A stretch of 64,000 nt of DNA from Lysobacter defluvii IMMIB APB-9 = DSM 18482. GTDB lineage: Bacteria > Pseudomonadota > Gammaproteobacteria > Xanthomonadales > Xanthomonadaceae. The translations under genes and the position numbers were made by a program. The DNA lies in the NCBI RefSeq assembly GCF_000423325.1, contig NZ_AUHT01000005.1:394774-458773 (forward strand), in the 5' to 3' direction. The notes beneath the pieces were generated by a model. It searched no databases, had not been told where the DNA came from, and saw nothing but the letters and a program-made list of their open reading frames with translations. Within the stretch, counting starts at the first letter, position 1. Each line of letters starts with the position of its first letter. Positions 48,201 to 57,795 of this stretch are shown here, piece after piece.

Positions 48201-50657
48201 TTACTCCGCGTTCTTGACGTACTTCTCCAGCCACGCGTCCTCTTCGGCCAGCATGTGCAGGACCGACTCGCGGGCGCGGTAGCCGTGGGACTCCTTGGGC
48301 AACATCACCAGCCGGGCGTTGCCGCCCAGACCCTTCATCGCCGCGTACATGCGCTCGCTCTGCATCGGGTAGGTGCCGGAGTTGTTGTCGTCCTCGCCGT
48401 GGATGATCAGCATCGGCTCGTCGATCCGGCCGGCGTGCATGAAGGGCGACATGGCCAGGTAGGTCTCCGGCGCGTCCCAGAAGTTGCGCTCCTCGGCCTG
48501 GAAGCCGAATGGGGTCAGGGTGCGGTTGTAGGCACCGCTGCGGGCGATGCCGGCGCGGAACAGGTCGCTGTGCGCCAGCAGGTTGGCGGTCATGAACGCA
48601 CCGTAGGAGTGGCCGCCGATGGCGATGCGGTCGCGGTCGGCCACGCCGCGGCGCACCACCTCGTCCACCGCCGCCTGGGCGCTCGCCACGAGCTGCTCGA
48701 CGTAGGTGTCGTTGGGCTCGGCGTCGCCCTCACCGACGATCGGCATCGTCGGGCCGTCCAGCACCGCATAGCCGCGGGCCAGGAAGCCGAGCGGGCCCCA
48801 GTAGCTGATCGCGTTGAAGCGGTGCGGCGAGCCACGCACCTGGCTGGCGGCGTCGGCCGACTTGAACTCGCGCGGGTAGGCCCACATCAGCATCGGCAGC
48901 GGACCGTCGCGTCCGGCGTCGTAGCCGGCCGGCAGGTACAGGTCCGCGGTCATCTCCACGCCGTCGGCGCGGGTGTAGCGGATCTTCTCCTTGCTGACGT
49001 CGCGCAGCTCCGGCGTCGGGTGCGGGTAGTCGGTGAGCGCGCGCAGCGCGTCCTGTCCCGCGGCCAGGTCGCGGACATACAGGTTCGGCACCTCGGTCGG
49101 GGTCTCGCGCGTGGTCAGCAGCCGGCGTCCCTCGCTGTCGAGCATCGCCTGCACCGACTCGTAGTGCGGCGCCTGCGAGTGGAACAGGCGGGTCGACTCC
49201 CCGGTCTCCAGGTCGAAGCGGTCCAGGAACGGGCGGTCGCCCTCCGGCGATGCACCGGCGCCCTGCAGGAAGATCTCGCCGTTGGCGGCGACCACCAGCC
49301 GCGAGCGGCCGTTGTCGTCGACCGCGGTCACCGGCGAGCCCGGGTCGCTGTAGCGGTCCTCGTAGGAGCGGTCGAACACCAGCTCCTGCCCGGCCCCGGG
49401 CGCGTCCGGCGCGATCTTCCAGGTGCGGGTGCTGCGGTCCTTCCACCAGCGCTCGCTCACCAGCGCCAGCTCGCCATCGCCCCAGGTGATGCCCGCGTAG
49501 CGCTTGGACAGGTCGGCCAGTACCTGCGGCTCGCCGGTGTACGGCGCGGCCAGGGAGAACACCCGGTCGCGCACCTCGGCCTCGACCGCCGGGTCGCCGC
49601 CGTCCTGCGCCTCGACCCACACCAGGGTCGCGGGCGCGTCGTTGCGCCAGCCGATCGACCGCATGCCGGTCGGGACCGAGTCGTTGCCGACCGGGAGGCC
49701 CTCCACCAGCGGCAGGCGGACGTGGTCGTGGACCAGCGCACCGGTGGTGTCGAGCACCTGCACCCGCCGCGGGAAGCGGTGGTACGGGACCATGTAGGAG
49801 AACGGGCGCTCCATCACCTGCACCAGCAGGTGATGGCCGTCCGGCGAGGGCGACGCGCCGACGTGCAGGTCGGGCGAACCGATCAAGCGCACGTCGCCAT
49901 CGGTGCCGACCAGTGCCAGCTGCGAGCGCATGTAGTGCTCGAACAGCCGTGCGTCCGCCTCGCTGGACAGCAGGTCCTGGTAGGTGCGGATCTGCTGCAC
50001 CGCCCCGCCCGAGGTCTGCTGGATGTTCGGACCGGTGGGCACGCCCGCGGTCGGCGGTGCCCCGGCGCCCGCGGGGCGCAGCGTCACCAGGAGGCCGGCG
50101 CTGTCCGGCATCCAGGTGAACCCGGACCCGGCGACGGCATTGAGCGGCTGCGCAAGCAGCTGGCGCGCACTGCCGGCGGCGACGTCGACCAGCCACAGCT
50201 GTACCTCGCCGGCGGCGGTGTCGACATGGCTGAAGGCAAGGTGGCGCTGGTCCGGGGACCAGGCGATGGAGGCGATCGCCGGCTTCTCCGGCAGGCCCTG
50301 CACCGGGCGCTCCTGTTCGCCGTCGACTGCCCGCAGCGACAGCCCGGTACCGAACGAGAACGCGCTGCGCGACCAGGTATGCGGGTGGATGCGCATGCCC
50401 GCGAGGCGGAGCTCCTCCTGCGCGACCACGTCGATGCCCGGCAGCGAGGGCGTTTCGATGAAGGCGAGCAGGTCGCGCCGGGGGCTGAGCGAGGCCTGCG
50501 GCGGCCGCGGCGCGTCGACCAGGGCCTGCAGCGCCGGCACCGGCAACTGGTAGCCGCTGCCCGCCTCCACGTTGGTGGCCGGCTGGGCCGATAGGGCCAG
50601 CGGCAGCAGGCCGGCGAGAAGGGCGGTGGCGCAGGCGCGCCGCAGGACTGGGTTCAT
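48201..50657 (-). CDS. S9 family prolyl oligopeptidase-type peptidase, exported
   Basis: The 818-residue protein has a signal peptide (residues 1-24, ending LSAQP). A long beta-propeller runs through the first 550 residues. The catalytic alpha/beta-hydrolase domain shows the nucleophile in GGHSYGAFM, then [13 protein letters not shown] with the Asp and KESHGYRA with the His. These enzymes cut short peptides in the periplasm or outside. GGAGG lies 6 bases before the ATG. Confidence 0.95.
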   Translation of the reverse strand: MNPVLRRACATALLAGLLPLALSAQPATNVEAGSGYQLPVPALQALVDAPRPPQASLSPRRDLLAFIETPSLPGIDVVAQEELRLAGMRIHPHTWSRSAFSFGTGLSLRAVDGEQERPVQGLPEKPAIASIAWSPDQRHLAFSHVDTAAGEVQLWLVDVAAGSARQLLAQPLNAVAGSGFTWMPDSAGLLVTLRPAGAGAPPTAGVPTGPNIQQTSGGAVQQIRTYQDLLSSEADARLFEHYMRSQLALVGTDGDVRLIGSPDLHVGASPSPDGHHLLVQVMERPFSYMVPYHRFPRRVQVLDTTGALVHDHVRLPLVEGLPVGNDSVPTGMRSIGWRNDAPATLVWVEAQDGGDPAVEAEVRDRVFSLAAPYTGEPQVLADLSKRYAGITWGDGELALVSERWWKDRSTRTWKIAPDAPGAGQELVFDRSYEDRYSDPGSPVTAVDDNGRSRLVVAANGEIFLQGAGASPEGDRPFLDRFDLETGESTRLFHSQAPHYESVQAMLDSEGRRLLTTRETPTEVPNLYVRDLAAGQDALRALTDYPHPTPELRDVSKEKIRYTRADGVEMTADLYLPAGYDAGRDGPLPMLMWAYPREFKSADAASQVRGSPHRFNAISYWGPLGFLARGYAVLDGPTMPIVGEGDAEPNDTYVEQLVASAQAAVDEVVRRGVADRDRIAIGGHSYGAFMTANLLAHSDLFRAGIARSGAYNRTLTPFGFQAEERNFWDAPETYLAMSPFMHAGRIDEPMLIIHGEDDNNSGTYPMQSERMYAAMKGLGGNARLVMLPKESHGYRARESVLHMLAEEDAWLEKYVKNAE

Positions 50658-50841
50658 GCGTTTCCTCCGGAATCCGTGGCCGCAGCGGCGGCATCCCACC
50701 ACCCTTGCATGTCGCGCGGATCCGTTGGAGTGACGAAAGTCCGGGGCCTCGCGGTTGGACAGATCGTGCAAGAAACGGTGCCCGCGGGGGCGGCTCTGAA
50801 CGGCGGGGATGCCGGCCGTTCTGGCGCGGACCGGGCGACGG

Positions 50842-50847
50842 TACAAT
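50842..50847 (+). promoter_or_regulatory. ahcY: Putative -10 element of ahcY
   Basis: TACAAT matches the -10 consensus at five of six bases. Transcription would begin right at the riboswitch start (50858). The -35 (TTCTGG at 50819-50824) is weak. Confidence 0.5.
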
Positions 50848-50857
50848 TGCGCTGCCG

Positions 50858-50927
50858 CCGAGGGGCGCTGCGACCACGACGAAGATCGTGGCCAGGCTCG
50901 GTGGAAACCATGGATCGAACGGCGCCC
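50858..50927 (+). promoter_or_regulatory. S-adenosylhomocysteine (SAH) riboswitch
   Basis: All parts of the SAH aptamer are visible. P1 is CCGAG pairing with CTCGG (50897-50901). The conserved GGGCGCTGCGAC follows. P2 is CCACGA with TCGTGG, then the conserved CCAGG. The pseudoknot pairs GGGCGC with GCGCCC at 50922-50927 after an AAC linker. The class binds SAH and turns on ahcY, which destroys SAH. It sits 134 bp before the ahcY start. Confidence 0.92.
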
Positions 50928-50953
50928 GGTGCCCTGCCCTCCCCCCGAAAGGC

Positions 50954-51040
50954 GGGCCCTCACCCCGGCCCTCTCCCGCGAGCGGGAGAGGGGAAGCGGC
51001 GGGCCCTCACCCCAGCCCTCTCCCGCAAGCGGGAGAGGGG
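50954..51040. repeat. Two tandem REP hairpins in the ahcY leader
   Basis: Two copies of a unit of about 40 bases (GGGCCCTCACCCC then CCCTCTCCCGC-loop-GCGGGAGAGGG) lie 47 bp apart, at 50954-50993 and 51001-51040. They differ at two positions. They lie between the SAH riboswitch and the ribosome site of ahcY. Confidence 0.88.
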
Positions 51041-51061
51041 GCAAAACACCGGAGCTTTGAT

Positions 51062-52507
51062 ATGAACGCGCAAGCCAGGACTTTTTCCCAGGACGGCGAC
51101 TACAAGATCGCCGACATCACGCTGGCCGACTGGGGCCGCAAGGAAATCGACATCGCCGAGCACGAGATGCCGGGCCTGATGTCGATCCGCCGCAAGCATG
51201 CCGACGAGGCGCCGCTCAAGGGCGTGCGCGTGACCGGCTCGCTGCACATGACCATCCAGACCGCGGTGCTGATCGAGACGCTCAAGGACATCGGCGCGGA
51301 CGTGCGCTGGGCCTCGTGCAACATCTTCAGCACCCAGGACCACGCTGCCGCGGCGATCGCCGCCACCGGCACCCCGGTGTTCGCCTGGAAGGGCGAGACC
51401 CTGGAGGAATACTGGGACTGCACCCTGGACGCGCTGAGCTTCCCGGACGGCAACGGCGGCTTCCTCGGCCCGCAGCTGGTCGTGGACGACGGCGGCGACG
51501 TCACCCTGCTGATCCACAAGGGCTACGAGCTCGAGAACGGCAGCGACTGGGTCGACACCCCCTCCGGCAGCGAGGAGGAGCAGGTCATCAAGAACCTGCT
51601 CAAGCGCGTCGCGTCCGAGCGCCCCGGCTTCTGGACCACCGTGGTCCGTGACTGGAAGGGCGTCTCCGAGGAGACCACCACCGGCGTGCACCGCCTCTAC
51701 CAGCTGGCGCAGGACGGCAAGCTGCTGGTGCCGGCGATCAACGTCAACGACTCGGTCACCAAGTCCAAGTTCGACAACCTCTACGGGTGCCGCGAGTCGC
51801 TGGCCGATGGCCTCAAGCGCGCGATGGACGTGATGCTGGCGGGCAAGGTCGCGGTCGTCTGCGGCTACGGCGACGTGGGCAAGGGCTGCGCGGACTCGCT
51901 GCGTGCCTACGGCGCCCGCGTGATCGTCACCGAGATCGACCCGATCTGCGCCCTGCAGGCGGCGATGGAAGGCTACGAGGTCACCACCGTCGAGGACACC
52001 CTGGGCCGCGGCGACATCTACGTCACCACCACCGGCAACAAGGACATCATCACCGCGCAGCACATGGCGGCGATGAAGGACCAGGCGATCGTCTGCAACA
52101 TCGGCCACTTCGACAACGAGATCCAGGTCGAGGCGCTCAAGGCGACCCCCGGCATCGAGCGGATCAACATCAAGCCGCAGGTCGACAAGTTCGTGTTCCC
52201 GAACGGAAACGCGATCTTCCTGCTCGCCGAGGGCCGCCTGGTGAACCTGGGCTGCGCCACCGGCCACCCGAGCTTCGTGATGTCCAACTCCTTCGCCAAC
52301 CAGACCCTGGCGCAGATCGACCTGTGGGCCAACAAGGACGCGTACGAGAACAAGGTCTACCTGCTGCCCAAGCACCTGGACGAGGAAGTCGCGCGGCTGC
52401 ACCTGGAGAAGATCGGGGTGAAGCTGACGAAGCTGTCGCAGGAGCAGGCCGACTACATCGGCGTATCGGTGGACGGGCCGTTCAAGCCGGATCACTACCG
52501 GTACTGA
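51062..52507 (+). CDS. ahcY: Adenosylhomocysteinase (SAH hydrolase)
   Basis: The 481-residue NAD enzyme is complete, with the substrate region [17 protein letters not shown], the NAD-binding motif [13 protein letters not shown] and the C-terminal [10 protein letters not shown]. It splits SAH to adenosine and homocysteine. GGAG lies 8 bases before the ATG. It is controlled in cis by the SAH riboswitch at 50858-50927, and a terminator follows. Confidence 0.98.
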   Translation: MNAQARTFSQDGDYKIADITLADWGRKEIDIAEHEMPGLMSIRRKHADEAPLKGVRVTGSLHMTIQTAVLIETLKDIGADVRWASCNIFSTQDHAAAAIAATGTPVFAWKGETLEEYWDCTLDALSFPDGNGGFLGPQLVVDDGGDVTLLIHKGYELENGSDWVDTPSGSEEEQVIKNLLKRVASERPGFWTTVVRDWKGVSEETTTGVHRLYQLAQDGKLLVPAINVNDSVTKSKFDNLYGCRESLADGLKRAMDVMLAGKVAVVCGYGDVGKGCADSLRAYGARVIVTEIDPICALQAAMEGYEVTTVEDTLGRGDIYVTTTGNKDIITAQHMAAMKDQAIVCNIGHFDNEIQVEALKATPGIERINIKPQVDKFVFPNGNAIFLLAEGRLVNLGCATGHPSFVMSNSFANQTLAQIDLWANKDAYENKVYLLPKHLDEEVARLHLEKIGVKLTKLSQEQADYIGVSVDGPFKPDHYRY

Positions 52508-52536
52508 TCGCGGCAAGCGATCCGGTGACCACCAGG

Positions 52537-52564
52537 ACGGGCGCTTCGGCGCCCGTTCCTTTTT
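52537..52564 (+). terminator. Rho-independent terminator of ahcY
   Basis: An 8-bp stem ACGGGCGC with GCGCCCGT closes on a stable TTCG loop and is followed by TCCTTTTT. It lies 29 bp after the ahcY stop. Confidence 0.85.
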
Positions 52565-52585
52565 GCGCCAGGCGTGTGCCCGGGA

Positions 52586-53338
52586 CTACAACGAGAGGCG
52601 GTCGCGCAGCTCGCGCCCCTGGCGACGTGACACCTCGACCTCGCTGCCGTCTCGCAGTTGCAGCAGGTAGCCGTCGTTGAGCCACGGGTCGATCGTGCGG
52701 ATCGCACGCAGGTTGACCAGGGTGTTGCGGTTGGCGCGGAAGAACAGGCCGGGCTCGATCCGCTGCTCCAGCGCGCTCAGGCTGCGCTGGAGGAACACCT
52801 TCTCGCCGCGGAACCACAGGCGCGCGTAATTGCCTTCGACCACGATCCGGTCGACCTCGCCCAGCGTGACGAACCAGCAGCGCTCGCCCTCCCGCAGGAA
52901 GACCTGGTCGTCCGCTCCCAGCAGCTGCCTGGGTGGCGGCGGGGTGGCGCCCCCGCGCGAAAGCCGCTCCCGGGCACGGTCCAGCGCCGCCGCCAGGCGA
53001 TCCGGCGCGACCGGCTTGACCAGGTAGTCCAGGGCATTCGCCTCGAACGCGCGAACGGCATGCTGGTCGTAGGCCGTGGTGAACACGACCAGCGGCACCG
53101 GGTCGAGGCCATCGAGCAGATCGAACCCGGTGCCGGACGGCATCTGGATGTCGAGCAACAGCAAGTCGGGTTGCTCGCGGCGCAGCAGCTCGATGCCGGC
53201 CGGGACATCGTCGGCCTCGCCCACGCACTCCACGTCGGCATGGTCGGCCAGCAGCGTGGCCAGTTCGCGCCTGGCCAACCTGGTGTCGTCGACCACCGCC
53301 GTGCGGATGCGCCGGGACGCCATGGCAGCGCCGCTCAC
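52586..53338 (-). CDS. LytTR-family response regulator
   Basis: The 250-residue protein has a receiver (residues 8-125) with the phospho-acceptor Asp in LLLLDIQMPSGTG. A LytTR DNA-binding domain occupies residues 145-248 (WFVTLGEVDRIVVEGNYARL, RANRNTLVNLRAIR). It starts at GTG 53338, overlapping the kinase stop (GTGA), with GGAGG 7 bases upstream; an internal ATG at 53323 has no ribosome site. It is the last gene of the hydrolase-kinase-regulator operon. Confidence 0.94.
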   Translation of the reverse strand: MSGAAMASRRIRTAVVDDTRLARRELATLLADHADVECVGEADDVPAGIELLRREQPDLLLLDIQMPSGTGFDLLDGLDPVPLVVFTTAYDQHAVRAFEANALDYLVKPVAPDRLAAALDRARERLSRGGATPPPPRQLLGADDQVFLREGERCWFVTLGEVDRIVVEGNYARLWFRGEKVFLQRSLSALEQRIEPGLFFRANRNTLVNLRAIRTIDPWLNDGYLLQLRDGSEVEVSRRQGRELRDRLSL

Positions 53339-54375
53339 TGCGCCACCTCCATGCGGGCCAGCACGCGTGCACCCTCCTCCCGCAGGTCCAGCGCCCCCGG
53401 GGGGTCCATCTGCTCCAGTTGCGTCCGCAGGTACGCCAGGCCGACACCGCGCCGGCTGGCGTCCCGCAGCCGGCCCGGGTTGCCGACCTCGATGTGCAGC
53501 ACGCCCCCGTCCTGCCGGGCGGAGATCGTGAGCTCGCCACCACCGGGCGTGGAACCGATCCCGTGCTTGATCGCGTTCTCAACCAGCAGCTGCAATGACA
53601 TCGGTGGCACCAATGCCTGGAGCGCGTCGCCGTCGATGTGGCGCCGCACGCGCAGGCGCTGCTCGTAGTGCACGCCCTCGATGCCCAGGTAGTCCTCCAC
53701 GACCGCCATCTCCTCCGACAGCGACACCAGGCTGCGCGGGTTGTGTTCCAGCGCCTGCCGCAGCGTGCCGGACAGCCGCGTCACCAGGTCACGTGCACGG
53801 ACCGGGTCTTCGGAGATCAGCGCACGCAGGTTGTTGAGCGCGTTGAATACGAAGTGCGGGTTGAGACGTGCACGCAGCAGCTCCAGCTCCATGCGCTGTC
53901 GTCCGGCTTCCGCCTTGAGGCGCGCCAGCTCGCTGTCACGCGCACGCCGCAGGGCGCGGGCCCCGGCCCATCCCGCCGACCACAACACCAGCGGGACCGC
54001 GGTGCCGGTCAGGTACGCGAAGAACGCGCCCGGACTGTAGTTCGCCTGCCCGCCCGGGACCGTTACCCAGCCCAGTGCCAGGGCCGACAGCAGGACCGCG
54101 GCGATCACCGCCTGGACGAAGACGGCGCCGATCACGCTCGAGGCCAGCATGCGCAGCGCGAGTCCGCGCGCATCGCGATCCAGCCAGTCACCGCGCAGGG
54201 CGATCGCGCGCACCGCCCCGCTGGCCAGGAACAGCATCAGCCCGAACGTGGTGGTGATCAGCACCGCTCCGGAGGACCACCCGGCCGAAGCCACCATGCT
54301 GTAGGTGCCCAGGGCGGCGTACACGCCCCACACGAGCGCGTTCAGTACCCAGAAGCGGCGGCTGTCGTTCTTCAT
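53335..54375 (-). CDS. LytS/YehU-type sensor histidine kinase
   Basis: The 346-residue protein has four membrane helices in residues 8-140, a coiled coil (RRARDSELARLKAEAGRQ) and a His_kinase domain with the acceptor His in RLNPHFVFNALNNLRALI. The HATPase region has LVENAIKHGIG. It should phosphorylate the LytTR regulator, with which it overlaps by 4 bp. AGGGGA precedes the ATG. It lies 24 bp after the alpha/beta hydrolase gene. The signal is unknown. Confidence 0.95.
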   Translation of the reverse strand: MKNDSRRFWVLNALVWGVYAALGTYSMVASAGWSSGAVLITTTFGLMLFLASGAVRAIALRGDWLDRDARGLALRMLASSVIGAVFVQAVIAAVLLSALALGWVTVPGGQANYSPGAFFAYLTGTAVPLVLWSAGWAGARALRRARDSELARLKAEAGRQRMELELLRARLNPHFVFNALNNLRALISEDPVRARDLVTRLSGTLRQALEHNPRSLVSLSEEMAVVEDYLGIEGVHYEQRLRVRRHIDGDALQALVPPMSLQLLVENAIKHGIGSTPGGGELTISARQDGGVLHIEVGNPGRLRDASRRGVGLAYLRTQLEQMDPPGALDLREEGARVLARMEVAQ

Positions 54376-54399
54376 CGGTTCCCCTGGCGGCCGGCCGCT

Positions 54400-55326
54400 T
54401 CAGCGCGCGGCCGTGTCCGGCGCGGCGCCGACGAACTCCCGCACGTGCTGCCGAAGCCACTGCGGATCATCCCACATCAGGAAATGGTACCCATCCGCGC
54501 TCATCTCGATCTGCACGCCGTCGAGCGCCGCGTACTGCGCCTCGAAGCCGCCGCGCACCGTCTCCGGGGTTGCGCCAAGCGGCGCATACCCGGCCCAACT
54601 CGCCAGCACGAGCGTGGGCGCTTCGATACGGCCCACCTCGGCGCGCAGGTCGGTGGTCATCACCTCGTAGAGCGCCTGGGTCGTGACCGCGCGGTCGCTC
54701 GCGCGGGCCCATTCCTCGAGCGTCCCCAAGCGCTCCACGGTCCGCGTCTGCGTCGGCAGCATGCCGATCAACTGGGCCATGTACGAGGCATCGTCCGCCG
54801 CTTCCATGGCGGCGCGCATCTGCCCGGCGGTCCGGTTCACCTGCTCCGCCGTCGCCGCTGGGTTCTGCGCCGCACCGAGGTAGGGCAGCGCGTCGACCAC
54901 CACGAGCTTGCCCACGGCTTCGGGCCTCGCGATGGCCATCTGCATCGCCACGACACCGCCGAGGCTGTGGCCGACCACGACCGGCTGCTCCAGGTTGGCC
55001 GAGTCCACGTAGCCGAGCAGGCGGTCACGCATGCCCTCGAGGTACGCCTCCTCCTCCACAGCGGGTTGTCCGGCGAACCCGGGCAGTTGCACCAGGTGGC
55101 ACTGGACCTGCGGTTGCAGCGCGCTGCAGGTATCCCTCCAGGTATCCATGCCACTGTTCAGGCCCGGGATCATCAACACCGGGGTGCCGTCGCCCACGAC
55201 CTCCACCGAAACCCCGCGGAAGTCCGCTGCTTCGGCGCGGTGCGGAAGACCCACCCCGATGGCGAGGGCAATAGCGCCCGCCAGCAGGGCGGCGGAAAAG
55301 TGGGACTGGTTACGGGAATGACGCAT
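54400..55326 (-). CDS. Exported alpha/beta hydrolase
   Basis: The 308-residue protein has a signal peptide (about residues 1-33, ending HRAEA). The alpha/beta-hydrolase fold shows the oxyanion region LMIPGLNSG, the nucleophile elbow GHSLGGVVAM and a late His (DGYHFLMWDD). The substrate cannot be inferred. AGGAG lies before the ATG at 55326. It leads the operon with the LytS/LytTR pair, so the hydrolase may be linked to their signal. Confidence 0.88.
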   Translation of the reverse strand: MRHSRNQSHFSAALLAGAIALAIGVGLPHRAEAADFRGVSVEVVGDGTPVLMIPGLNSGMDTWRDTCSALQPQVQCHLVQLPGFAGQPAVEEEAYLEGMRDRLLGYVDSANLEQPVVVGHSLGGVVAMQMAIARPEAVGKLVVVDALPYLGAAQNPAATAEQVNRTAGQMRAAMEAADDASYMAQLIGMLPTQTRTVERLGTLEEWARASDRAVTTQALYEVMTTDLRAEVGRIEAPTLVLASWAGYAPLGATPETVRGGFEAQYAALDGVQIEMSADGYHFLMWDDPQWLRQHVREFVGAAPDTAAR

Positions 55327-55470
55327 GTCCTGCTCCTGTGCTTGGGTTTGCACAGGTTGCGTGGCGGAGCCGTGCCACGCCCCAGGAAGATGACGTACGG
55401 GCGCAAGCGGTGATGGACGGACGAAAGGGGCGGACATACGGCACCCGCCCCCCCGCGCACCGCAACTGAT

Positions 55471-55500
55471 TTTCCATCTATCTCGATGTAGCGATATGCT
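55471..55500 (+). promoter_or_regulatory. metF: Putative metF promoter with overlapping inverted repeat
   Basis: TTTCCA (55471-55476) and TATGCT (55495-55500) are 18 bases apart. An imperfect palindrome TATC-10-GATA at 55479-55496 lies over the spacer and the edge of the -10, as in repressor operators. The binder is unknown. Confidence 0.4.
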
Positions 55501-55532
55501 GCCCACATCCGTCCCGATGCAGCAGCAGATCG

Positions 55533-56357
55533 ATGGTCCCGATCAGTTTCGAGTTCTACCCGCCCAAGACCGATTCGCAGCGCGCCCAGCTCGACCGTGC
55601 CGTGGGGCGGCTGGCGGAGGCCGCGCCGGAGTACGTCAGCGTCACCTTCGGTGCCGGCGGCTCGACGCTGAGCCATACGCCGGAAGCGATCCGCCGCCTG
55701 AAGGGCGAACACGGGCTCGACGCGGCGCCCCACATCACCTGCATGGGCGGCTCGCGCGAGGAGATCCGGGGGCTGCTGAAGCTGTACCGGGCGCTCGGGG
55801 CACGCCGGCTGGTCACGCTGCGGGGCGACCTGCCCTCCGGGATGGTCACTCCGGGTGACCTGCGGCACGCGAGCGAGCTGGTGGAGTTCATCCGCACCGA
55901 AACCGGCGACTGGTTCCACATCGAGGTCGCCGCGTACCCGGAAACCCACCCCCAGGCACGCGATGCCCGGGCCGACCTGCGGCACTTCGTCGACAAGGTG
56001 AAGGCCGGCGCGGACGGCGCGATCACCCAGTACTTCTACAACGCGGATGCCTACTTCCGGTTCGTGGAGGACATCCGCGCGGCGGGCGTGGACGTGCCGG
56101 TGGTGCCGGGGATCATGCCGATCTCCAACTACAGCCAGACCCGGCGCTTCTCGGAAATGTGCGGTGCGGAGATCCCGCGCTGGGTGGCGCAGCGGATGCA
56201 GGCGTTCGGAGACGACGTGGAGAGCGTGCGCGCCTTCGGGGCCGAGGTGGTCGCCCAGCTGTGCCGCCGGCTGATGGAGGGCGGTGCGCCCGGATTCCAC
56301 TTCTACACGCTGAACCTGGCGCGCCCCACGCTGCGCGTGCTCGAGCAGTTGCGCTGA
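55533..56357 (+). CDS. metF: 5,10-methylenetetrahydrofolate reductase
   Basis: The 274-residue FAD enzyme has the family start VPISFEFYPPKTDSQRAQL, then VTFGAGGSTLSHT, HITCMGGSREEIRG and LRGDLPSG. The C-terminal FHFYTLNLARPT closes the barrel. It makes 5-methyl-THF for methionine synthesis. It is slightly shorter than the enterobacterial form (about 296). It is divergent from the alpha/beta hydrolase. Confidence 0.96.
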   Translation: MVPISFEFYPPKTDSQRAQLDRAVGRLAEAAPEYVSVTFGAGGSTLSHTPEAIRRLKGEHGLDAAPHITCMGGSREEIRGLLKLYRALGARRLVTLRGDLPSGMVTPGDLRHASELVEFIRTETGDWFHIEVAAYPETHPQARDARADLRHFVDKVKAGADGAITQYFYNADAYFRFVEDIRAAGVDVPVVPGIMPISNYSQTRRFSEMCGAEIPRWVAQRMQAFGDDVESVRAFGAEVVAQLCRRLMEGGAPGFHFYTLNLARPTLRVLEQLR

Positions 56358-56462
56358 GGTTCAGCGGGGGGCAGGCGACCGTTCAGCCCCGGGGGGTTTC
56401 ACCCACGGGTCGCATACACGGACCGGCGGAGCATCGGATGCACGGTCCACCGGTATCCCGCC

Positions 56463-57137
56463 ATGCGCGCCCGCGTCCTTCCCCTGCTGCTGTTTGTCCT
56501 TGCTGGCGCCGCGGCGCCGGCGGCGGCGTGGACGCAGGACCGAGGCAGCGGGATCCAGCGCTGCGAGCGCGCCGACGGCACGCAGGTGTATACCGACCAG
56601 GACTGCGGCGCCTTCGGAGCGAGCCCCGCTCCACTCGAGGGGGAACTGCTCGCCAGGCTGGCGAATGACGGCGGCGCGCGTGCGGCGTCGCCCCGCACGG
56701 TCAATGCGTCGTGGTCGCCGCCGCAGTCCAGCGCGCGCGGGACCGGAGCCGCGCCGCTGCCGATGGAACCCGCGCCCCACCCGGCACCGGCACGCGTATC
56801 GCCGCGCGGATGCGCCCGTTCCCCCACCCAGCTCGTGATGGAGTTGCAGGCCGCGTGGATCGGTGCGGACGTGAACCGCCTCGCCGCCCTCTATCACTGG
56901 GCCGGCAGCGACAATACGACGGCCGACTCGGTGATGCCCCGGCTGCAGTCCATGGCCGCGCAACCGCTGCACGACATCCGCCATTACGGCGCCGGGGGCA
57001 GTCTGGTCCAGCTGGCAAGCGCGGGGCCCGCTCCGCTGGGCGGGGTGATCCAGGTACACGTCGGCAGCGGGGAACGGAAGCGGACCCACGAGTTCCGGGT
57101 CGTGGATCACCAGGGCTGCCACTTCGTCCGTTTCTGA
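56463..57137 (+). CDS. Exported DUF4124-like protein (first of tandem pair)
   Basis: The 224-residue protein has a signal peptide (residues 1-22, ending AAAWT). A DUF4124-type stretch follows, IQRCERADGTQVYTDQDCG, with two Cys. A Pro/Ser-rich linker leads to a C-terminal domain GCARSPTQLVMELQAAW with DVNRLAALYHWAG. The whole layout is repeated in the next gene, which is a clear paralogue. Function is unknown; an envelope location is expected. Confidence 0.8.
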   Translation: MRARVLPLLLFVLAGAAAPAAAWTQDRGSGIQRCERADGTQVYTDQDCGAFGASPAPLEGELLARLANDGGARAASPRTVNASWSPPQSSARGTGAAPLPMEPAPHPAPARVSPRGCARSPTQLVMELQAAWIGADVNRLAALYHWAGSDNTTADSVMPRLQSMAAQPLHDIRHYGAGGSLVQLASAGPAPLGGVIQVHVGSGERKRTHEFRVVDHQGCHFVRF

Positions 57138-57191
57138 CTCGCGCTGCCGCCACGGCTTTCACGTGCATTTCACCTGGGGTAGCCTGCCCCG

Positions 57192-57770
57192 ATGGCGGAA
57201 GAATCCCAAGCAAGCAGCCATCGCGTGACCGCCTTTGCCGGCACGCTCCTCGCAGCGGCCCTGCTCCTTCCCGCGGTGGCCTGGGTGCCGTCCGCTGGCG
57301 CGCAGGTCCGCCAGTGCCAGGGGCCTGCGGGAGACACGGTGTTCACCGATCGCAGCTGCGATGACGTGGGCGCCGTTGCCGCCGTGCCGGGCGCCACCGT
57401 GACCGACCGGCGAATCCTCAACGGCTGTGCCCGCAACGTGCGCGAGCTGGTCTGGGAGGTCTCCACGGCGATCGACCGGGGCGATGTCAACCGGCTCGCG
57501 GGCGTCTACCACTGGACGGGCATCTCGGGGTCCAGCGGCAACTCCATCATGGAACGCCTGCAGGGCGTCGTCGCCCGCCCGTTGCTGCACGTCACACCGG
57601 TGGTGCACCGTCCGCCGCCCCGGGCGTGGAGCGTGCTGGACGACGGACGCCGTCCCGAAGCCGCGGCTCCGGTCGCACTCCAGCTCGACCAGCTGCATCC
57701 CGATGGTGGGTCCAGCCGGACCACCTTCGACCTGCGCGAGCATTTCGGCTGCGTCTGGCTGGCGGGCTGA
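57192..57770 (+). CDS. Exported DUF4124-like protein (second of tandem pair)
   Basis: The 192-residue protein has a signal peptide (ending SAGAQ), a Cys-pair stretch VRQCQGPAGDTVFTDRSCD and a C-terminal domain matching its neighbour (GCARNVRELVWEVSTAI, DVNRLAGVYHWTGI). The linker is shorter than in the first copy. It lies 54 bp after it and probably shares the transcript. The pair reflects a local duplication. Confidence 0.8.
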   Translation: MAEESQASSHRVTAFAGTLLAAALLLPAVAWVPSAGAQVRQCQGPAGDTVFTDRSCDDVGAVAAVPGATVTDRRILNGCARNVRELVWEVSTAIDRGDVNRLAGVYHWTGISGSSGNSIMERLQGVVARPLLHVTPVVHRPPPRAWSVLDDGRRPEAAAPVALQLDQLHPDGGSSRTTFDLREHFGCVWLAG

Positions 57771-57795
57771 GCGCCGCGGCCAGTCCATCAGCCGG

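Noticed and set aside
50954..51040. Two hairpin repeats as a CRISPR fragment
   Set aside because: Only two units, 47 bp apart, palindromic, matching dispersed REP copies elsewhere; no cas genes.
55327..55532. Riboswitch before metF
   Set aside because: The leader after the likely start site is only about 30 bases, too short for an aptamer.
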